This document shows positions 26,861 through 36,344 of a DNA stretch of 64,000 nt, in pieces. A program made the translations under genes and the position numbers. Each line of letters starts with the position of its first letter. Position 1 is the first letter of the stretch. Origin of the DNA: Paracoccaceae bacterium. GTDB lineage: Bacteria > Pseudomonadota > Alphaproteobacteria > Rhodobacterales > Rhodobacteraceae. The notes beneath the pieces were generated by a model, which was not told the DNA's origin, searched no databases, and saw only the letters and a program-made list of their open reading frames with translations. Location of the stretch: the NCBI GenBank assembly GCA_009773375.1, contig WRPH01000012.1, forward strand, positions 1 through 64,000, written 5' to 3'.

Positions 26861-27095
26861 GGTCAACCTCTGGTCCGGCCTGCGCAGGTTCGCAGGCGAC
26901 CAGACTGTGATTCCGGTCGAGGGCCGAACCGTGCGAGAGATGCTGGATGCGCTGACGGCGGCGCATCCAGCGTTGACCCCATTCATCAAGGCGGGTGTCT
27001 CTGTTGCAGTCAACGGCCAGATCGTCACCGATCTGAACGCCCCGGTCGATTCTGATGCCGAGGTCTATCTGATCCAGCGTATCAAGGGCGGCTGA
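26853..27095 (+). CDS. MoaD/ThiS-family ubiquitin-like protein
   Basis: This 80-residue beta-grasp protein contains VEGRTVREMLDALTAAHPAL and ends in the diagnostic di-glycine (QRIKGG), the site of thiocarboxylation or adenylation in MoaD, ThiS and related sulfur carriers. It starts at a GTG inside the end of the molybdopterin-subunit gene (8-bp overlap), so it is the fourth cistron of that operon. It could supply sulfur for the molybdopterin cofactor of this enzyme or act as a dedicated maturation factor. No cognate E1 (MoeB/ThiF) is visible nearby. Confidence 0.75.
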   Translation: MVEVNLWSGLRRFAGDQTVIPVEGRTVREMLDALTAAHPALTPFIKAGVSVAVNGQIVTDLNAPVDSDAEVYLIQRIKGG

Positions 27096-27143
27096 GCCAT
27101 GCGCGCGATGAACGGATGTGCGCCAAAGAAAGCTGTCATCCTG

Positions 27144-27434
27144 TTAAAGACGGCGCACCGAGTTTCCGCCGTCGATAATCTTGTCGATCAATGCTGCGAC
27201 GGCTGCATGCGTTTCCGGGGAAATATCGCTCTTCGGTACATGCTTGTGGGCAGCTGCGGCGTCTTTGAGAACCCCTAAAATCTCCCTTTCGGGAAGGATT
27301 TTGCGATCGTTCAGGGCGAGCATCAGCGACTCGCAGATGGCGAGTGCTGCAAGCCCGGCAACGTCTGTGGGAACCGACATCAGGTGTAACTTTCTATACT
27401 CGGTCTGCAGGGCCATCACGCATGCGGCGCCCAA
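27144..27434 (-). CDS. hypothetical protein
   Basis: This protein of up to 96 residues is mostly helical: AGLAALAICESLMLALNDRKILPEREILGVLKDAAAAH, then a C-terminal helix IDKIIDGGNSVRRL. Similar short proteins with an ICE-x-L pattern occur in alphaproteobacteria, but I know no function. The TTG at 27434 has AAGGA seven bases upstream; the ATGs at residues 7 and 19 are alternatives. It is convergent with the MoaD-like gene and divergent from the Crp-type regulator. Confidence 0.6.
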   Translation of the reverse strand: MGAACVMALQTEYRKLHLMSVPTDVAGLAALAICESLMLALNDRKILPEREILGVLKDAAAAHKHVPKSDISPETHAAVAALIDKIIDGGNSVRRL

Positions 27435-27558
27435 GCGGATATCCTTGCAGGTAAATCGAAAGCCGTGCTAACTTGAGTCAGTGTAGGCAGCCCTCGCATG
27501 CAGAATATGAGTTCGGGCGAAGTATTGGTCGGCGCAATGAGCCTAAAAGGGATGATCC

Positions 27559-28311
27559 ATGCCAGAACGAAGTACGGGTCTGTCAATTGTTGATAGTCCG
27601 TTTGCCCGCAAGCTGGCAGCGTTTGTTCGTTTGTCGCAGGAAGATCTGTCTGTATTGTCAGATGTTTATCGTCGACGAAGCAACTTTCCAGCAGGCCGTG
27701 ACATGATCCATCAGGGGCAAGTGGGCCACTCCGCCTATATTGTTGCATCGGGATGGGCCTGTTCTTACAAACTGCTGCCCAGTGGAAGCCGCCAGATCAT
27801 CGGTTTCCAGATTCCCGGCGATTTTCTGGGATTGCGCGCGATCTTGTTTCGGACCGCTGATCACAATGTTGAACCAATCACGCGGGTTCAGGCATCAGAA
27901 GTCAAAGAAGACTTTCTTCTTGACGCTTTTACCCGCACGCCCCGCCTCGCCACGGCGGTGCTTTGGGCCGCCTCGCGCGATGAAGCAATGGTAGTGGAAC
28001 ATCTTGTCGATTTGGGTCGGCGGAATGCGGCGGAACGAATGGCGCATTTCTTGCTGGAACTGGGCGTGCGGCTTCGGCTTGTCGGGATGGGCGACCGCGA
28101 GGGTTATCTGTGTCCGCTGTCACAATATCTGCTAGCGGACGCGTTGGGGCTTAGCGCCGTCCATGTCAATCGCGTGCTACGCGAATTGCGCGAAGAAGGC
28201 ATGCTGACCTTTCAAAAGGGCAAGGTTGTTTTTGATGACTACGACGCATTGGTAGAGTTCGCCGGCTTTCACCGCGCATATCTGGACCACGACGGGCCTT
28301 TGCTGCGCTAA
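27559..28311 (+). CDS. Crp/Fnr-family transcriptional regulator
   Basis: This 250-residue protein has an N-terminal cyclic-nucleotide-binding-like barrel (residues ~20-140, with IHQGQVGHSAYIVASGWA and FQIPGDFLGLRA) and a C-terminal winged helix (LSQYLLADALGLSAVHVNRVLRELREEGML, ~187-216). There is no N-terminal cysteine cluster, so oxygen sensing through iron-sulfur is unlikely. Many alphaproteobacteria carry several such regulators of unknown signal. It stands alone with its own promoter region (27435-27558). Confidence 0.92.
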   Translation: MPERSTGLSIVDSPFARKLAAFVRLSQEDLSVLSDVYRRRSNFPAGRDMIHQGQVGHSAYIVASGWACSYKLLPSGSRQIIGFQIPGDFLGLRAILFRTADHNVEPITRVQASEVKEDFLLDAFTRTPRLATAVLWAASRDEAMVVEHLVDLGRRNAAERMAHFLLELGVRLRLVGMGDREGYLCPLSQYLLADALGLSAVHVNRVLRELREEGMLTFQKGKVVFDDYDALVEFAGFHRAYLDHDGPLLR

Positions 28312-28581
28312 GGCCGCTTTTGCTTTCATCTGCGAAACAGGTCAAAATTCGATTTCTCATGACGAGGAAATTGCGGCTCTTCCAGACGTTTTAGCCGACC
28401 AGTGCACAGGCATCCTTCGCGGCCCCCCGTAATGGCAAACTTCAGGTTGGTCTGAGCCACCCGCAGGGCATGTCGGTCACCACTTGGTTTGCTGTAGAAG
28501 CGCCGCCTACCGTGGCATAAGCTGGCGGGGCGCTGAGGAACCAAAACAAAATCCCCCAAGCTTGACGAGAGGACGTTCGCC

Positions 28582-29238
28582 TTGCCAGAGACTGTCTTGC
28601 TTGGACTTGGGCATGTCATGCCCTTCATCGACTTGGCTGCCGCCGTGGTTTTCGCAATCACTGGTGCGCTTGTCGCGTCGCGCAAGGAAATGGACTTCCT
28701 TGGGTTTCTGTGGCTCGGCGCGATTACGGGTGTTGGCGGCGGGACCGTTCGTGACCTGTTGCTGGGATTGCCGGTGTTCTGGGTGATTGATCCGACGCCG
28801 ATCGCGCTTTGCCTGATTGCCGCAGGGGTCGTGCATTTTACGGCTCACCTTATCGCATCGCGCTATCGGTTGCTGCTGTGGCTGGATGCAATCGGCATGG
28901 CGTTGGTGACTGTTGTCGGTGCTGCCAAGGCCACAGACGCCGGCGCTGGTGCCTTGGTCGCCATCGTGATGGGCGTGGTAACGGCTTCAGTTGGCGGCAT
29001 CATTCGCGATCTTCTGGGGCAGGAGCCTTCGATTATCCTGCGACGCGAAATCTACGTTACCGCATCCGCCGTTGGAGCAACGCTTTCAGTGGCAGCGCAG
29101 TCACTTGTCCTTTCGCAGCCTGCCGCAATGGTCTTCGGCGCAGTCATCGCGTTCACTATACGCAGTCTGGCAATCTCTTTGGATTGGGCGCTGCCCGTTT
29201 ATCGCCCGAGACGCGGCAGAGACCCCGACGCCCTGTAG
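28582..29238 (+). CDS. TRIC/UPF0126-family membrane protein
   Basis: This 218-residue inner-membrane protein has about seven helices formed by two repeats, each with the family glycine-arginine motif: GVGGGTVRDLLLG (~residue 50) and SVGGIIRDLLG (~137). Bacterial homologues form trimeric cation channels related to animal TRIC channels, or are implicated in amino-acid uptake (YicG, YadS). The TTG at 28582 has GAGAGGA upstream at good distance; the ATG 12 codons later is an alternative. The 270 bp before it hold no recognisable feature. Confidence 0.88.
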   Translation: MPETVLLGLGHVMPFIDLAAAVVFAITGALVASRKEMDFLGFLWLGAITGVGGGTVRDLLLGLPVFWVIDPTPIALCLIAAGVVHFTAHLIASRYRLLLWLDAIGMALVTVVGAAKATDAGAGALVAIVMGVVTASVGGIIRDLLGQEPSIILRREIYVTASAVGATLSVAAQSLVLSQPAAMVFGAVIAFTIRSLAISLDWALPVYRPRRGRDPDAL

Positions 29239-29294
29239 TCGGGCGGTTCAGCACACCCCTTTCGCCATTGTTATTGCAAGCACGATTTAAGACT

Positions 29295-31928
29295 TCATTC
29301 TGCGGCCTCCGGCAGTTTGAACCGGGTCAGCAGTCCGGCCAGTTCTGGGCGGCAGGAGCCGCAGGAAGTTCCTGCGCCCAGCGCCTCGCCCAGTGCCGCC
29401 AATGTCAGGGCCCGGCCTGATTGGATCGCCTCGCGGATAGTGTTGATGCCGACATTCAGGCAGGCGCAGACGGTGGCACCGGGGTCGGGCATGTCGGCGC
29501 GTGGGCGTCCGGCAAGGGCCGAGGTGTCATCAGCGTTCAGTCGGCTCGCCAGATGATCGCGGGCAACTGCAACCGGATTGGGGCTGGCAAACAGAGCGGC
29601 CTGCAAGCGGCCATCAGTGTGAAACACCACTCGCGCCAGCCCGCGTTGGGCATCGATCACGGTGGCGGCGGCAGCTTGGGGCAGATCGAACAGCAGCCGG
29701 GCATAGCCAACCCAGTCTTGCGGTGTATGCAGACCGGCAAGCTCGGCCCGCCAGCCGCCTGCGACGCGGGCGCACGCCCAGTATTCCGCCGTCGGATGCA
29801 AGTTTGCGGCGCTGACCGCAAAGCCGAACCATGCCGGGTTGAACCGCCGCGCGGACACGGCTGCAGCTTTGCTTTCCGGCTGGCCCGAAACCGGGTCGAC
29901 GACGCTTGGCACCAGAGTATCAATCCGCGCGGCAGAGGCGGTTTCTCCTGTCCAGTGCATCGGCGCAAACAGTTGCCCCGGGGCTGCGGCATCGGTGATC
30001 AGCGCGCGCAGGATGGTGCGGCCAAGCGGGTTGGAAACCTCCACCAGATCATTGGCTTGCACCGCCAGACGCGCGGCATCCGCCGGGTGGATTTCCACGA
30101 AAGGTTCGGCCAGATGCTGACTGAGGCGGGGTGATTTCGCGCTACGGGTCATGGTGTGCCACTGGTCGCGGATGCGGCCCGTGTTCAGACGGAACGGCAG
30201 GTCCGGCGACAGGTCTTGCGGCGCGCGCGGGGTGATTGGCAGCATGCGGGCGCGGCCATCTGCAGTGTGAAACCGGCCATCCGCAAAGAACCTGCCGCCG
30301 CGTTGGCGTGGGTTTTGCGGCCAGGTGAATGGGATTAGCGCCTCATACCCGGTTTCAGAAATACTGGCGTGATCCGAGATGTCAAAATCGCTGCCCAGAG
30401 CCCCGGCCACGCCGGAAAGTGCGGCATATTCGGCGAAAATCTCGGCCTCGCTCCGCCAGTTGAAACCCTTGGCAAAGCCCATCCGCGCCGCGACCTGTGC
30501 CATTATCCACCAATCAGCGCGCGCGTTGCCGGGTCTGGGCAGGCTTGGCCGCTGGCGGCTGATGCTGCGATCTGAATTGGTGACGGTGCCGCTTTTCTCG
30601 CCCCAGGCAGCTGCGGGCAACAGCACATGCGCCAGCCGCGCCGTATCGGTTTGCGCCGTCACATCGCTGACCACCACGAAGGGGCAGTCGGCAAGCGCCG
30701 CCGCCACCGCATCAGCGTCGGGCATCGACACCACCGGGTTGGTGTGGATGATCCAGATTGCCTTGATGCGGCCATCGGCCACCGCGCGGAACATGTCTAC
30801 CGCCTTCAGCCCCGGCCTGTCGGCCATTGCCGGGCTGTGCCAGAACCCCTGCACCGCCGCCCGGTGATCGGCGTTTTCCAGATCGAGATGACAGGCCAGC
30901 ATATTCGCCAGCCCGCCGACCTCGCGCCCGCCCATCGCGTTGGGCTGGCCCGTAACCGAAAACGGCCCCATACCGGGGCGACCGATCCGCCCGGTGGCCA
31001 GATGGCAATTCAGGATCGCATTGACCTTGTCGCTGCCCGAGGAGGATTGGTTGATGCCTTGGGAATACACCGTCACCACGCGTTCCGTCGCAGTCCACAA
31101 CCGCAGAAATTCCGCCAGATCGGCAAAGGGCAGGCCGGTGACTGCGGGGTCAGATGCACGCGCTGCGGCCAGTGCTGCGTCATAGCCGGTCACGCGGGTC
31201 AGATAATCGGCATCGGTAGCCCCCGCGTCGGCAATCGCCACCAGCACCGCGTTGAACAGCGCCGCATCGGACCCAGGCGCAATCGCCAGATGCAGATCGG
31301 CAATATCGCAAGTGGCGGTGCGGCGCGGGTCGATCACCACGACGCGCATTTCGGGCCGCGCGGCTTTGGCGGCGGCAAGGCGCTGATACAGCACCGGATG
31401 GCACCACGCGAGGTTTGATCCGGTCAGCACCACCAGATCGGCCAATTCCAGATCCTCATACAGCCCCGGCACGGTATCGGACCCGAAGGCCCGCCGGTGC
31501 CCCGCCACCGAAGATGCCATGCAAAGCCTTGAATTGGTGTCGATATTTGCCGACCCGATGAAACCCTTCATCAGCTTGTTGGCAACGTAGTAATCCTCGG
31601 TCAGCAACTGGCCCGAGACATAGAAGGCCACCGCATCCGGCCCGTGTTCAGCAATCACGCGGGCAAAGCGTTTGGCCACCAGTGCCAGAGCATCATCCCA
31701 GCCGACTTCTTGCCCAAAGACGCGCGGGGCCAGCAGGCGGCCCTCCAGCCCGACCGTTTCGCCCAAGGCGCTGCCCTTGGAACAAAGCCGGCCCTTGTTG
31801 GCCGGGTGATCGGGGTCGCCCTTCACGGTCAGGCCGCCCTTTCCGTCCGGTGTCGCAAGAATGCCGCAACCGACCCCGCAATAGGGGCAGGTGGTGCGCA
31901 CGGGGCTTCGGACCAGCGCCGTTGTCAT
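29295..31928 (-). CDS. nasA: assimilatory nitrate reductase catalytic subunit
   Basis: This 877-residue molybdopterin-guanine-dinucleotide enzyme reduces nitrate to nitrite in the cytoplasm. The N-terminal [4Fe-4S] cysteines are C14, C17, C21 and C49 (CPYCGVGCG...LCSKG); NSRLCMASS carries the molybdenum-ligand cysteine. A C-terminal BFD-like [2Fe-2S] domain (residues ~815-877, CACLNVG...CGSCRPEL) should accept electrons. No separate NADH-flavoprotein gene (NasB/NasC type) is in the cluster, so ferredoxin or an unlinked partner probably donates electrons. The ATG overlaps the nirD stop by 4 bp. Confidence 0.95.
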   Translation of the reverse strand: MTTALVRSPVRTTCPYCGVGCGILATPDGKGGLTVKGDPDHPANKGRLCSKGSALGETVGLEGRLLAPRVFGQEVGWDDALALVAKRFARVIAEHGPDAVAFYVSGQLLTEDYYVANKLMKGFIGSANIDTNSRLCMASSVAGHRRAFGSDTVPGLYEDLELADLVVLTGSNLAWCHPVLYQRLAAAKAARPEMRVVVIDPRRTATCDIADLHLAIAPGSDAALFNAVLVAIADAGATDADYLTRVTGYDAALAAARASDPAVTGLPFADLAEFLRLWTATERVVTVYSQGINQSSSGSDKVNAILNCHLATGRIGRPGMGPFSVTGQPNAMGGREVGGLANMLACHLDLENADHRAAVQGFWHSPAMADRPGLKAVDMFRAVADGRIKAIWIIHTNPVVSMPDADAVAAALADCPFVVVSDVTAQTDTARLAHVLLPAAAWGEKSGTVTNSDRSISRQRPSLPRPGNARADWWIMAQVAARMGFAKGFNWRSEAEIFAEYAALSGVAGALGSDFDISDHASISETGYEALIPFTWPQNPRQRGGRFFADGRFHTADGRARMLPITPRAPQDLSPDLPFRLNTGRIRDQWHTMTRSAKSPRLSQHLAEPFVEIHPADAARLAVQANDLVEVSNPLGRTILRALITDAAAPGQLFAPMHWTGETASAARIDTLVPSVVDPVSGQPESKAAAVSARRFNPAWFGFAVSAANLHPTAEYWACARVAGGWRAELAGLHTPQDWVGYARLLFDLPQAAAATVIDAQRGLARVVFHTDGRLQAALFASPNPVAVARDHLASRLNADDTSALAGRPRADMPDPGATVCACLNVGINTIREAIQSGRALTLAALGEALGAGTSCGSCRPELAGLLTRFKLPEAAE

Positions 31929-32260
31929 GCCGCAGCCCGCCGTGCCAGCCGCGAGGCATCCAGCAGGATGCGCCCGGCTTCGACCCGCGCCGGATAGCTG
32001 TTTACAGCGCCGGTGTCCGCGCCCTGCGCCATGCCGGTTTCCAGCGAAAACACCCAGGCATGCAGCGGGCAGGTGACAGAGCTGCCATGCACGATGCCTT
32101 CGGAAAGCGGACCGCCCTTGTGCGGGCAGGCATCGTCAATCGCAAACACCTGATCGTCGGCGGTGCGGAACACCGCCACACAGCCAGCGGCGGTTTTCAC
32201 CACTCGCGCGCCTTGCTGCGGAATGTCGGTCAGCGCACCAATATCCATCCAAAGCGTCAT
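31925..32260 (-). CDS. nirD: nitrite reductase small subunit, Rieske-like
   Basis: This 111-residue protein is of the NirD/Rieske ferredoxin fold. Unlike many NirD proteins it keeps the C-x-H...C-x-x-H ligands (CPHKGG at ~residue 45 and CPLHAW at ~64), so it may hold a real Rieske [2Fe-2S] cluster. It works with NirB in NAD(P)H-dependent reduction of nitrite to ammonium. Four-base overlaps with nirB and nasA show tight coupling. Confidence 0.93.
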   Translation of the reverse strand: MTLWMDIGALTDIPQQGARVVKTAAGCVAVFRTADDQVFAIDDACPHKGGPLSEGIVHGSSVTCPLHAWVFSLETGMAQGADTGAVNSYPARVEAGRILLDASRLARRAAA

Positions 32261-34692
32261 TCTGCGGCCTCCAGCGAAAGATCAGCCATCGGCGCCCATT
32301 GCGCCAGCTGATCGGGTTGCGAAAGTTCGGCCCATGGGTCGGTTTGATAAACCGATTGCGACAGCATGAAGCGGTCATAAAGCGCACGCCGGGTGGCCGG
32401 GTCTTCGACCTGCGCGCGGCACCAATCCAGCCCTACCTTGGCGACCCATTTATAAATCCGATGCAGGTAGCGGCTGTTTTCGCGGTAAAGCTGCACAAAG
32501 GCGGCGATGATTTCCATCGCTTCGGCCTCGGTCCTGGCCTTGATCAGAAACTCGGTTTCGCGCACATCCATGCCGGCCGCACCCGCCACCGAAATCTCAT
32601 AACCAGAGTCGACACAGATCACGCCGATATCCTTGCAGGTCGCCTCGGCACAGTTGCGCGGGCAACCGGAAACCCCCAGCTTGACCTTTGCAGGCGTCCA
32701 CGACCCCCACAGCAGCTTTTCCAGCTTGATCCCCAGCCCAGTGGAATCCTGCGTGCCAAAGCGACAAAATTCGGACCCGACGCAGGTTTTCACCGTGCGC
32801 AGGCCCTTGGAATAGGCATGGCCCGACACCATCCCGGCGGCGTTCAGATCGGCCCACATCGCGGGCAGATCGGCCTTTTTGACGCCCAACAGGTCAATCC
32901 GCTGACCGCCCGTCACCTTCACCATCGGAACATCATATTTGTCGGCGGCATCCGCAATCGCGCGCAGCTCGGCGGGCGTCGTCACCCCGCCCCACATCCG
33001 CGGCACCACCGAATAAGTGCCGTCTTTCTGAATGTTGGCGTGGTTGCGTTCGTTGACAAAGCGGCTTTGGCGGTCATCCTGATATTCGGTCGGCCAATCC
33101 GCCAGCAAGTAATAGTTCAGCGCCGGACGGCAGCTTGCGCAGCCACCGACCGATTTCCAGCCCAGTTCCTGCATCACCGCCGGGATGGATTTCAGGCTGC
33201 CCGCCTTGATCAGACGGCGCACGTCTTCGTGGGTGTGGTCGGTGCATTTGCACATCGCCGGGTTGGCGTTGGCGGTAAAGCCATCGCCCAGCGTCACCGC
33301 CATCACCTGCTCCACCAGTCCGGTGCAGGTGCCACAAGACGCGCTGGCCTTGGTGGTGCTGCGCACCAGATCGAGCGTATTTGCCCCGGCCAGCACCGCC
33401 TCGACGATCTTGCCCTTGCAGACGCCGTTACAGCCACAAATCTCCGCGCTAGGCGGCAAGGCTGCAACGGCTGCCGTAGGGTCCGCAGTGGCCCCCCCCT
33501 GATAGGCTGGGCCAAAGATCAACGTTTCCCGCATGGTGGTAATATCGCTGCCGTCCTTGATCAGCCCGAAAAACCAGTTGCCGTCGGCGGTATCGCCATA
33601 CATCACCGCGCCGATCAGCTTGTCGCCTTCGATCACCAGCCGCTTGTAAACGCCGCGCGCCGGATCGCGGAACACGATGTCTTCGCGCCCCGGCGCATCG
33701 GCAAAATCGCCAGCCGAGAACAGATCGCAGCCCGTCACCTTCAGCTTGGTTGCGGTTTGCACCGGGCGGAAGGCCGCCGCTTGCCCCAGCAGCGCCTGCG
33801 CCAGCACTTTCGCTTGATCATACAGCGGGGCGACAAGGCCAAACAACTGCTTGTCATGCTCCACGCATTCGCCCACGGCCCAGATTGCAGGGTCAGAGGT
33901 TTGCATCGCATCATTCACCGTGATGCCACGTCCGACATCCAGGTGCGCATCATTGGCAAGCCGCACTTCCGGACGGATGCCAACGGCCATGCAGACAATA
34001 TCGGCGTCGTAAACCGTGCCATCCTCCAGCAGCACGGCTTCGACCCGATCCTTGCCCAGAATGGCCTTGGTGGCTCCCTTGCAATGGATCTTCATGCCGC
34101 GCTGTTCCAGCGATTTTTGCAGCAGATAGCCCGCCGCCGGGTCCAGCTGACGTTCCATCAAATGGCCCATCAGGTGGATCACGACCACCTCCATCCCACG
34201 CAGCTGCATGCCCGCCGCGGCCTCCAGCCCCAGCAGACCGCCACCGATCACCACAGCTTTCGCGCCGGGTTTTGCCGCCGCAATCATCGCGTTGGTGTCT
34301 TCGAGATCGCGGTAAGTCACCACGCCCGACAGCTTATGCCCCGGCACCGGAATGATGAACGGAGCCGAGCCGGTGGCGATGATCAGTTGGTCATAAGGCG
34401 TTTCTACCCCTGCGCTGGTCACGGTCTTGGCGGCGCGGTCGATCTTGGTCACCGCCTGCCCCAGAACGGTTTTCACCCCTCGGGCCGCATACCATGCGTC
34501 ATCATGCGTGATGATTTCGACATAGGTCTTTTCGCCCGACAACACCGGCGACAGCATGATCCGGTTATAGTTCCCACGCGGCTCGGCGTTGAAAAGGGTG
34601 ATGTCAAACGCGTCCGGCGCGGTTTCGGTCAGTTGTTCCAACACCCGACCCGAGGCCATGCCCGCCCCGATGACGACAAGTTTCTGTTTCAT
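32257..34692 (-). CDS. nirB: nitrite reductase [NAD(P)H] large subunit
   Basis: This 811-residue enzyme reduces nitrite to ammonium with six electrons. Domains in order: FAD/NAD(P)-binding pyridine nucleotide oxidoreductase (residues 1-~400, GAGMASG and ATGSAPF), a BFD-like [2Fe-2S] domain (~417-470, CGCNGVCKG...CGTC) with a second CKC...CASC block (~480-535), then the sulfite/nitrite-reductase sirohaem domain with CVGSEFCRFG and SGCPRNCAE binding [4Fe-4S]-sirohaem. The ATG at 34692 shares one base with the ATPase stop; a GTG one codon earlier is also possible. Confidence 0.96.
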   Translation of the reverse strand: MKQKLVVIGAGMASGRVLEQLTETAPDAFDITLFNAEPRGNYNRIMLSPVLSGEKTYVEIITHDDAWYAARGVKTVLGQAVTKIDRAAKTVTSAGVETPYDQLIIATGSAPFIIPVPGHKLSGVVTYRDLEDTNAMIAAAKPGAKAVVIGGGLLGLEAAAGMQLRGMEVVVIHLMGHLMERQLDPAAGYLLQKSLEQRGMKIHCKGATKAILGKDRVEAVLLEDGTVYDADIVCMAVGIRPEVRLANDAHLDVGRGITVNDAMQTSDPAIWAVGECVEHDKQLFGLVAPLYDQAKVLAQALLGQAAAFRPVQTATKLKVTGCDLFSAGDFADAPGREDIVFRDPARGVYKRLVIEGDKLIGAVMYGDTADGNWFFGLIKDGSDITTMRETLIFGPAYQGGATADPTAAVAALPPSAEICGCNGVCKGKIVEAVLAGANTLDLVRSTTKASASCGTCTGLVEQVMAVTLGDGFTANANPAMCKCTDHTHEDVRRLIKAGSLKSIPAVMQELGWKSVGGCASCRPALNYYLLADWPTEYQDDRQSRFVNERNHANIQKDGTYSVVPRMWGGVTTPAELRAIADAADKYDVPMVKVTGGQRIDLLGVKKADLPAMWADLNAAGMVSGHAYSKGLRTVKTCVGSEFCRFGTQDSTGLGIKLEKLLWGSWTPAKVKLGVSGCPRNCAEATCKDIGVICVDSGYEISVAGAAGMDVRETEFLIKARTEAEAMEIIAAFVQLYRENSRYLHRIYKWVAKVGLDWCRAQVEDPATRRALYDRFMLSQSVYQTDPWAELSQPDQLAQWAPMADLSLEAAE

Positions 34693-36344
34693 CACGCGAC
34701 GTCCTTCTTCTTGTGGCCGTGTTCGTATTCTTCAAGGAAAGCCAGTACTTCGCTGCGGTAGCGGTAGTAATCCGGGTGTTCGAGCAGGCTGCGGCGGCTG
34801 CGCGGGCGGGGCAGTTTGACTTCGCTAATCTTGCCGATGGTGGCGTTCGGCCCGTTGGTCATCATCACCACGCGGTCGGCCAGCAGGATCGCCTCATCGA
34901 CATCATGCGTGACGCAAACGGCGGTAACTTTGGTGCGGCTCCACACCTCCATCAGCACCTCTTGCAGCTCCCAGCGGGTCAGGCTGTCAAGCATCCCGAA
35001 CGGCTCATCCAGCAGCAAAAGCTTCGGCGACAGCGCAAAAGCCCGCGCGATGCCCACGCGCTGCCGCATGCCATTCGACATATCCGCCGTGGGCCGGTCC
35101 ATCGCATCGGCCAGCCCGACGCGCTCCAGGTAGTATTCCACCACCTCTTGCCGTTCGGCTTGCGTCGATTTCGGGTAAACCTTGTCCACCCCAATGGCGA
35201 CGTTTTCCTTCGCGGTCAGCCACGGGAACAGGTTCGGTGACTGGAACACGACGGCGCGTTCGGGGTCGGCACCTTCAACGTGGGTGCCGTCCAACGTGAT
35301 CGCACCCTTGGAAATGCGGTTCAGCCCCGCCGTCATCGTCAGCACGGTGGATTTGCCACAGCCGGAATGGCCGATCAGGCTGACAAATTCGCCCTTCTTC
35401 AAGGTCAGGTTGAAATCCTCCACGACCGTCAGCGGGCCTTTCGGCGTGGCGTAAACCTTGTGCAACTGGGAATAGCGCAGATAGCGGGTTTCGACCGGTG
35501 AGGCCGCCGCCGCGCTGTAGGCTTTCGGCAGCGCGTGACGCGGCGTCAGCGCCGGCAGTTGCCGGGTTTCCGGCAGCTTCGATTTGATGCCCACATCCAT
35601 CAGATACGCGGTGACATCCGCCCGCAGCGCCTTGAAAGCGTCGTCCTCGTTCAACCCGTTACGCGCGCGCGGGCGGGAGAGGTTAACCACAAAATCCGCG
35701 CCCAAACTACCGTCGGGGTTCAGGCACAGAATGCGGTCGGCCAGCACCAAAGCCTCGTCCACATCATTGGTGATCAGCACGGCGGTACGCTTGTCGGCGG
35801 CCCAGATCGCCTCGATTTCCAAGGCGACATTGCCGCGCGTCAGCGCATCCAGCGCCGACAGAGGTTCGTCCATCAGCAGCACTTCGGGCTGCATCGCCAG
35901 CGCGCGGGCCACCGCCACCCGCTGCCGCATGCCCCCCGACAGTTCCGCCGGGCGACGGTCGGCAGCATGGGAAAGCCCGACCATCTGGATATACTTCTGC
36001 ACCAACGCCGCGCGTTCAGCCTTGCTGCCTTTGCATACCGCATCCGCCGCCAGCCCGATGTTGCCAGCCACCGTCAGCCACGGCATCAGCGCATAGGATT
36101 GAAACACTAGCCCGCGTTCCGGCCCCGGCCCGGTAACAGCCGCACCCTTGAAACTGACCTCGCCACGATCCGGCAGGGTCAGTCCGGCCATCAGGTTGAT
36201 CAGCGTGGTTTTCCCCGAGCCAGAAAAGCCCAGGATCGCCAGAAACTCGCCGTCCTGCACCTGAAACGTCAGGTTGCGCAGCACAGGGGTATCGCCGTAG
36301 CCCTTGGAAACATTGTTGAAATCCAGAATGCCCATGTCGATCAC
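34692..36344 (-). CDS. nitrate ABC importer, fused double ATP-binding protein
   Basis: Two NrtC/NrtD-type ATPase domains are fused in one 550-residue chain (residues ~5-255 and ~290-535). Domain 1 has Walker [10 protein letters not shown], signature LSGGMRQR and Walker [12 protein letters not shown], but the switch histidine is replaced (LITNDVDEA). Domain 2 has GHSGCGKST, a non-canonical signature [20 protein letters not shown] and an intact VTHDVDEA. The two deviations would fall in the same composite ATP site. It energises nitrate uptake through NrtB. GTG start at 36344 in a 4-bp overlap with nrtB. Confidence 0.93.
   Translation of the reverse strand: MIDMGILDFNNVSKGYGDTPVLRNLTFQVQDGEFLAILGFSGSGKTTLINLMAGLTLPDRGEVSFKGAAVTGPGPERGLVFQSYALMPWLTVAGNIGLAADAVCKGSKAERAALVQKYIQMVGLSHAADRRPAELSGGMRQRVAVARALAMQPEVLLMDEPLSALDALTRGNVALEIEAIWAADKRTAVLITNDVDEALVLADRILCLNPDGSLGADFVVNLSRPRARNGLNEDDAFKALRADVTAYLMDVGIKSKLPETRQLPALTPRHALPKAYSAAAASPVETRYLRYSQLHKVYATPKGPLTVVEDFNLTLKKGEFVSLIGHSGCGKSTVLTMTAGLNRISKGAITLDGTHVEGADPERAVVFQSPNLFPWLTAKENVAIGVDKVYPKSTQAERQEVVEYYLERVGLADAMDRPTADMSNGMRQRVGIARAFALSPKLLLLDEPFGMLDSLTRWELQEVLMEVWSRTKVTAVCVTHDVDEAILLADRVVMMTNGPNATIGKISEVKLPRPRSRRSLLEHPDYYRYRSEVLAFLEEYEHGHKKKDVA

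Noticed and set aside
28326-28685. 119-codon minus-strand frame between the Crp-type and TRIC genes
   Set aside because: It overlaps the TRIC coding start and has no family similarity or ribosome binding site that I can see.
32299-34761. Very long open frame antisense to nirB (820 codons)
   Set aside because: The opposite strand encodes a complete NirB with all cofactor motifs. In high-GC DNA with G/C-biased third positions, long antisense frames are common, and this one has no recognisable domain.
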